Source of the DNA: Bacteroidia bacterium
GTDB taxonomy: Bacteria > Bacteroidota > Bacteroidia > 2-12-FULL-35-15
DNA: 64,000 nt
Reading direction: 5' to 3'
Assembly (NCBI GenBank): GCA_030654175.1
Contig: JAURXZ010000006.1
Span: 62,001 to 126,000, forward strand
In this document: positions 59,983 through 64,000 of the stretch, piece by piece
Numbering within the stretch: the stretch's first letter is position 1
Layout of the letters: the number at the start of each line of letters is the position of its first letter
Notes under the pieces: generated by a model
What the model was told of the DNA's origin: nothing
What the model saw: the letters and a program-made list of their open reading frames with translations, nothing else
Database searches by the model: none
Translations under genes and position numbers: made by a program

Positions 59983-61470
59983 TTAATTCAACCTATTCGC
60001 TTTCCACTTTGATCTGCTTTCAACGGATTCCTTGTTTTCAACTTTTGAGGAAACTTGCTTTTCGGTCATCAATTTAGCCCCAAACAATGCTGCGACTATT
60101 GCTTCGTCTTCATTTTCGGTACTTAGCATTTCTGGCGAAAAATGATCTTTTATAAAATGTGTATCAAAATAGCCTGAAGTAAATGCCTTGTGCTTCAATA
60201 CAAATTTGCAAAAACTTAAGGTTGTTTCCACCCCGGTGATCTTATAGTCATCGATAGCACGGATCATACGGCTGATCGCCTCTTCCCTGTCTTTGCCAAA
60301 TGTTATCAATTTGGAAATCATTGGGTCATAATAGATCGGAATATCCATCCCTTCTTCAAAACCATCATCTACACGTACACCCAGCCCTTGCGGACGTCTA
60401 TATGTAACTAATTTACCAATATCGGGTAAAAAATTATTACATGGATCTTCGGCATACACACGTACTTCAAGGCTATGTCCATGAATTTTCAAATCAGCCT
60501 GAGTAAATGATAATCTTTCGCCTCTCGCTACTTTTATTTGCTCTTTCACAAGGTCAATCCCTGTGATCATCTCCGTTACCGGATGCTCTACCTGCAAACG
60601 GGTGTTCATCTCCAGAAAATAGAAATTTTTATTTTCATCCAGCAAAAATTCAACTGTTCCCGCTCCCTCGTAATTACATGCTTTACCAACATTAACAGCG
60701 CATTCCCCCATTGCCTTACGGATTTCAGGCGTTAGCACCGATGATGGCGCTTCTTCTATCACTTTTTGATGGCGTCTTTGAATAGAACATTCCCGTTCAA
60801 ATAAATAAACGATATTTCCATGAGAATCACCTAAGATCTGTATTTCAATATGTCGCGGACCGGCAACATAGCGTTCAATAAAAACCGCTCCATTACCAAA
60901 TGCAGATGTTGCTTCATTAACAGCCAGTTTCATCTGCTCCTCAAATTCTTCGATACGTTCTACAATACGCATACCTTTCCCACCACCACCGGCACTTGCT
61001 TTTATTAATAAAGGAAATCCTGTAAGAGAAGCTATTTTTTTACCTTCTACCACACTTGTAATTGCTCCATCAGAACCCGGTACCATTGGGATCTTATACT
61101 TTTTAGCTGCCGCCTTAGCTGACAGCTTATCACCCATTATGTTCATTGCTTCAGACGATGGCCCGATAAATACCAATCCGGCCTTTTTAACTGCTGCTGC
61201 AAAAGATGCATTTTCAGATAAAAAACCGTATCCGGGATGAATCCCATCTACACCTAATTGTTTAGATATTTCAATAATTTTATCACCCAACAAATACGAC
61301 TGATTAGAAGGCGGAGGCCCTATGCAAACTGCCTCATCAGCATATTTTACAAAAGGAGCATTTCTATCTGCTTCGGAATATACAGCAACTGTTTTTATAC
61401 CCATCTCCCGGCAGGAACGCATGATGCGTAAAGCAATCTCACCACGGTTGGCAACTAATATTTTGTTCAT
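59983..61470 (-). CDS. accC: Biotin carboxylase subunit of acetyl-CoA carboxylase (or related carboxylase)
   Basis: The 495-aa protein matches biotin carboxylases: MNKILVANRGEIALRIMRSC, the glycine-rich KASAGGGGKGMRIVERIEEF near residue 160, RECSIQRRHQKVIEEAPSS, and FLEMNTRLQVEHPVTEMITG. The enzyme uses ATP and bicarbonate to carboxylate biotin. The biotin carrier gene is not adjacent, so the partner could also be another acyl-CoA carboxylase. Bicarbonate demand fits the carbon-uptake cluster upstream, but that is a general remark. Confidence 0.92.
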   Translation of the reverse strand: MNKILVANRGEIALRIMRSCREMGIKTVAVYSEADRNAPFVKYADEAVCIGPPPSNQSYLLGDKIIEISKQLGVDGIHPGYGFLSENASFAAAVKKAGLVFIGPSSEAMNIMGDKLSAKAAAKKYKIPMVPGSDGAITSVVEGKKIASLTGFPLLIKASAGGGGKGMRIVERIEEFEEQMKLAVNEATSAFGNGAVFIERYVAGPRHIEIQILGDSHGNIVYLFERECSIQRRHQKVIEEAPSSVLTPEIRKAMGECAVNVGKACNYEGAGTVEFLLDENKNFYFLEMNTRLQVEHPVTEMITGIDLVKEQIKVARGERLSFTQADLKIHGHSLEVRVYAEDPCNNFLPDIGKLVTYRRPQGLGVRVDDGFEEGMDIPIYYDPMISKLITFGKDREEAISRMIRAIDDYKITGVETTLSFCKFVLKHKAFTSGYFDTHFIKDHFSPEMLSTENEDEAIVAALFGAKLMTEKQVSSKVENKESVESRSKWKANRLN

Positions 61471-61639
61471 AAAATGTAATTAATAAATTCTTATTCCAAT
61501 TACCAAAAAAATACATTTGTTTAACGTAAAATCAAGGTATATATTTGAGTTGATACAAACCTAATAAAAAATTACTTATAGCTGTTAATTTTCGCTGGAT
61601 ACAAGCCCTTTATTTTAGTATAAAGTATAAACAATAATT

Positions 61640-62212
61640 ATGGAGCCTATCAATCATGAAAATAAAGTTTTCGAAAAAGTAACTTACTCTCAAAAAGAGT
61701 TAAAAAAAAGACAATTTGAAAAATGTACGTTCAATAGCTGCGACTTTTCAAACAGTAATTTATCTGCCAATGTTTTCAATGAATGTATTTTCAATAACTG
61801 TAATATGGCAATGGCTAAGCTCAACAAAACCAAACTTACCGATGTATTTTTTAAAGATTGTAAATTAATTGGTATTAACTTTTTTGAATGTAATGACTTT
61901 ATGTTCAGTGTAAATTTTGAAAACTGCCTATTGGACTATGCTTCCTTTGCATCAAAAAAAATGGCGAAAACAAAATTCATCAGCTCTTCTTTAAAAGAAA
62001 CCAATTTTTCAAATGCAGATGTTTCAGGTGTTTCCTTTCAAAACTGCAATTTAGAAGGAACCATATTTAATAAAACCCAATTAAAAAACACTGATTTTAC
62101 AACTGCTTATAACTATACGATCGACCCGAATGAAAATTTTATCAAAAAGGCCAGGTTCTCAAAAGACAGATTAGAAGGCCTTTTAGCCAAATATGATATT
62201 ACAATTGAATAA
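61640..62212 (+). CDS. Pentapeptide repeat protein
   Basis: The 190-aa protein is built of A(N/D)LxX-type pentapeptides, with many Phe in the centre position: CTFNSCDFSNSNLSANVFNE, CIFNNCNMAMAKLNKTKLTD and SNADVSGVSFQNCNLEGTIF. This predicts a right-handed quadrilateral beta-helix. The length and N-terminal residues fit Qnr-like or other stand-alone PRPs, but fluoroquinolone resistance cannot be inferred. It has no signal peptide. Confidence 0.87.
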   Translation: MEPINHENKVFEKVTYSQKELKKRQFEKCTFNSCDFSNSNLSANVFNECIFNNCNMAMAKLNKTKLTDVFFKDCKLIGINFFECNDFMFSVNFENCLLDYASFASKKMAKTKFISSSLKETNFSNADVSGVSFQNCNLEGTIFNKTQLKNTDFTTAYNYTIDPNENFIKKARFSKDRLEGLLAKYDITIE

Positions 62213-62276
62213 GCGTTGGTAGGTTAAATACCAAAACAAAATAGTATGGCATGTGTTTTGGTTATGAAGAAATAAT

Positions 62277-62284
62277 TACATTTG
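62277..62284 (+). promoter_or_regulatory. -7 promoter box for the gene at 62324
   Basis: TACATTTG lies 39 bases before the ATG; TTTG 16 bases upstream (62257-62260) could serve as the -33 box. Confidence 0.55.
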
Positions 62285-62323
62285 TAAACAATTAAAAATT
62301 AAACCCATCTAAAAACCTGAACA

Positions 62324-62677
62324 ATGAAAAAAATTATTGCACTATTTACGGTGTTCGCATTTATGCTAACCATCGCTGTGGCTCAAGAAGGCACTAAAAA
62401 CAAGGTAAAAGAAGAACCTAAAAAAGAGGTAAAAGCTAAAAAAGAAGACAAAGTAGAACATCCTAAAAAGGCGGATAAAGCAGAAGTTTCAGAACCTGCT
62501 AAACCTGATATGCAAGAAAGCAAAACGGGCACTCCAACTAAAAAAGATGGCACTCCAGATAAGCGTTTCAAAGAAAACAAACCTGAAGCTAAAACAGCTG
62601 GTCCGGTAAAAAAAGACGGAACACCTGATATGCGTCACAAAGAAAACAAAGAAGCTGCAGCAGAAAAAAAGAAATAA
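62324..62677 (+). CDS. Small exported Lys-rich protein with KKDGTPDxRxKENK repeats
   Basis: A signal peptide (KKIIALFTVFAFMLTIAVAQ) precedes about 95 residues that are mostly Lys, Glu, Ala and Pro. TKKDGTPDKRFKENKPEAK and VKKDGTPDMRHKENKE are two copies of a 20-residue unit. The protein looks disordered after export. Similar KKDGTPDxR phrases occur in other small Bacteroidota exported proteins, as I recall, and function is unknown. Confidence 0.65.
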   Translation: MKKIIALFTVFAFMLTIAVAQEGTKNKVKEEPKKEVKAKKEDKVEHPKKADKAEVSEPAKPDMQESKTGTPTKKDGTPDKRFKENKPEAKTAGPVKKDGTPDMRHKENKEAAAEKKK

Positions 62678-62700
62678 TTTTTGCTAATAAATAAAATGTT

Positions 62701-62735
62701 AAAAAAAAATCTGCTTCAAGAGCAGATTTTTTTTT
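62701..62735. terminator. Bidirectional intrinsic terminator between convergent genes
   Basis: ATCTGCT and AGCAGAT pair around TCAAG with A-run before and T9 after. It ends the gene at 62324 (plus) and that at 62734 (minus), touching the latter's stop codon. Confidence 0.88.
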
Positions 62736-63927
62736 AATATAAAAAGCCAAACAACCACAACGGAATTTTATTATTTATCCCTGCTTCTATATCATCTATA
62801 GCTAAGTAGGAGTTTTTAATATTTTTGATCTGGTTAAACTTCTTGCTCTTCCCTCCTACTTCAAATGTAAATTTGCCATCAATTAAAAAGTCTCCTTTTT
62901 CGCTGGATTCAACCGAATGAGATTGCTTTAACTGGTTATAAAAAAATGTTTCGCGTAAATTACCTTTGTCGGTATTTTCAGCAGCCAGTGCAAACGAAAG
63001 GTTAGGATTATTCAAATAGATCTTATTCGGTTTTGCCAACATGCTATAAGACTTCCCTTTGTCTTTCAACAAATAGATCAATTCCGCATTTTGCAGATAA
63101 TCCAAATATGCCAACACCGATTGCCGCGATATTTCAAGGCTGCCTGCCAAATTAGAAATATTAGGCTGAAACGGAACACTGGTAGCAAGGATGTATAATA
63201 GCTGCTTTAGCTTATACACATATTTCAGATCCACATTCATTAAATATGGCAAATCAATTTCAAGGATCAAATTGATAGTGTTCGCCAGTTTATTGTGATA
63301 TGTTTTTTTGCTTTGCAAATAATAAGGGTAATAACCATACCGCAAATAATCATCGAAATACACCAAAGGCTTAATTTTAGAGGCAATACTCCTAACAATC
63401 TCTTCGTGATTTGCCAAAAGTTCTTTTAAGCTTAAAACTTCAAAATTTTGTTTGGTTTCTATTTGCAAATATTCCCGGAAGGATAAGCCCTTCATATAAT
63501 AAACCACTGCTCTGCGGCTCAGATCAGCATTACCACCGTGTATATGTAAAATAGACGAACCGGTAAATACCACTTTTAGTTCGGGATATGAATCATAAAT
63601 GTTCTTCAGCTCCTGCGACCAGTTTGGGTATTTGTGTATCTCATCCAAAAAAAGATATTTACCACCTTTATTCAAAAATTCTTCGGCAAGTTCAACTAGA
63701 TTTTTTTGAGTAAAACGTATATCATCCAAACTCACAAACAAAGCCGATTTGTCAAAACCGAATTTTGCTTTAATATGTTGAAGTAAAAAGGTGGTTTTAC
63801 CCACTCCGCGGGCTCCTTTGATCCCTATTAGTTGCTCTTCCCACTCAATTTCATCCTCTAATGGCCTTGTAAAAAAGGGAGTAAGTTTTTTTAAAAGCTC
63901 CTGGTGTTTTAAATATATAGCATCCAT
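62734..63927 (-). CDS. AAA-type ATPase with DUF4143 C-terminal domain
   Basis: The 397-aa protein has Walker A GARGVGKTTFLLQ near residue 40 and Walker B KYLFLDEIHKYPNWSQELKN near 95, followed by VVFTGSSIL as a sensor. LRYGYYPYYLQSKKTYHNKL and ISRQSVLAYLDYLQNAELIY in a winged-helix-like region, then TFEVGGKSKKFNQIKNIKNS, are in the DUF4143 part, which in some proteins has nuclease-fold residues. Such ATPases are numerous in Bacteroidota; their role is unknown, and transfer between strains is common. Confidence 0.85.
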   Translation of the reverse strand: MDAIYLKHQELLKKLTPFFTRPLEDEIEWEEQLIGIKGARGVGKTTFLLQHIKAKFGFDKSALFVSLDDIRFTQKNLVELAEEFLNKGGKYLFLDEIHKYPNWSQELKNIYDSYPELKVVFTGSSILHIHGGNADLSRRAVVYYMKGLSFREYLQIETKQNFEVLSLKELLANHEEIVRSIASKIKPLVYFDDYLRYGYYPYYLQSKKTYHNKLANTINLILEIDLPYLMNVDLKYVYKLKQLLYILATSVPFQPNISNLAGSLEISRQSVLAYLDYLQNAELIYLLKDKGKSYSMLAKPNKIYLNNPNLSFALAAENTDKGNLRETFFYNQLKQSHSVESSEKGDFLIDGKFTFEVGGKSKKFNQIKNIKNSYLAIDDIEAGINNKIPLWLFGFLY

Positions 63928-64000
63928 AACAAATTAAATTTTGTTATACAAAGATAACACTTTTTCATTAATTTGTTAACTAAAACTAACATTAAAACAA

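Noticed and set aside
1-64000. tRNA or rRNA genes
   Set aside because: Reading the intergenic regions on both strands showed no tRNA cloverleaf with a GGTTCGAATCC-like arm and no rRNA sequence; a tRNAscan search would settle it.

Overview
The window is AT-rich and looks like chromosomal sequence from a Bacteroidota bacterium, probably environmental; order and genus cannot be fixed from it. Supporting signs are several type IX secretion (T9SS) cargo proteins with C-terminal sorting domains (type A at 9818, 26076, 27195 and 42643; gliding/CHU_C type B at 39511), a short primary sigma factor, TonB-dependent receptors, many exported proteins or lipoproteins, and promoter -7 boxes of the form TAnnTTTG without obvious Shine-Dalgarno sites. 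Almost all genes are intact. No rRNA, tRNA, CRISPR array, prophage or transposase was seen.

Layout. 1-5471: amidase (cut by the edge) and a TolB-like protein, an LpxL/HtrB-type acyltransferase, twin CxxCH lipoproteins and rarA. 5930-12180: two surface proteins, kdsA, a T9SS repeat protein and a YebC-family gene. 12185-13504: a DUF559 nuclease-like gene bracketed by palindromic repeats, next to an N-acetylglucosamine-kinase-like gene. 13728-20610 (minus): an inorganic-carbon cluster reading sulP, beta-carbonic anhydrase, dabA, dabB. 20789-24945: small exported protein, TonB receptor, LuxR-type regulator. 25147-28052: rnz and two tandem T9SS paralogues. 28230-33456: STAS protein, pyrB, pyrR, sigma factor, rpe, sixA. 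33681-37072: a histone-H1-like protein and the polyphosphate pair ppk1-ppx. 37274-47116: secreted proteins, an MBL-rhodanese fusion, ywbE, a saccharopine-dehydrogenase-like gene, small basic proteins and a Dph6-like ATPase. 47262-50766 (minus): a cobalamin riboswitch controlling a BtuB-like receptor and a beta-propeller lipoprotein. 50823-63927: a pseudouridine synthase, pcm, an oxidoreductase, a polyprenyl glycosylphosphotransferase, hydroxyacyl-CoA dehydrogenase, accC, a pentapeptide-repeat protein and an AAA/DUF4143 ATPase.

The most unusual material lies between genes. (1) A roughly 100-bp repeat occurs five times with arm sequences that change while pairing is kept, suggesting a structured mobile element. 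(2) Intergenic 'word arrays', imperfect reiterations of 6-11 bp words often arranged as large inverted repeats, recur at about a dozen loci and one lies inside the cobalamin riboswitch. (3) A tandem duplication copied a T9SS gene with the first ~30 codons of rnz; the rnz fragment decayed and now looks like a terminator. (4) The DUF559 gene with its flanking palindromes looks like a small mobile cassette, and its reading frame is joined to the upstream kinase gene except for one TAA.

Functionally, the DAB/CA/SulP cluster implies active bicarbonate accumulation, the riboswitch operon implies B12 scavenging, and ppk1-ppx implies polyphosphate turnover. Names rest on motif recognition by eye, without database searches.
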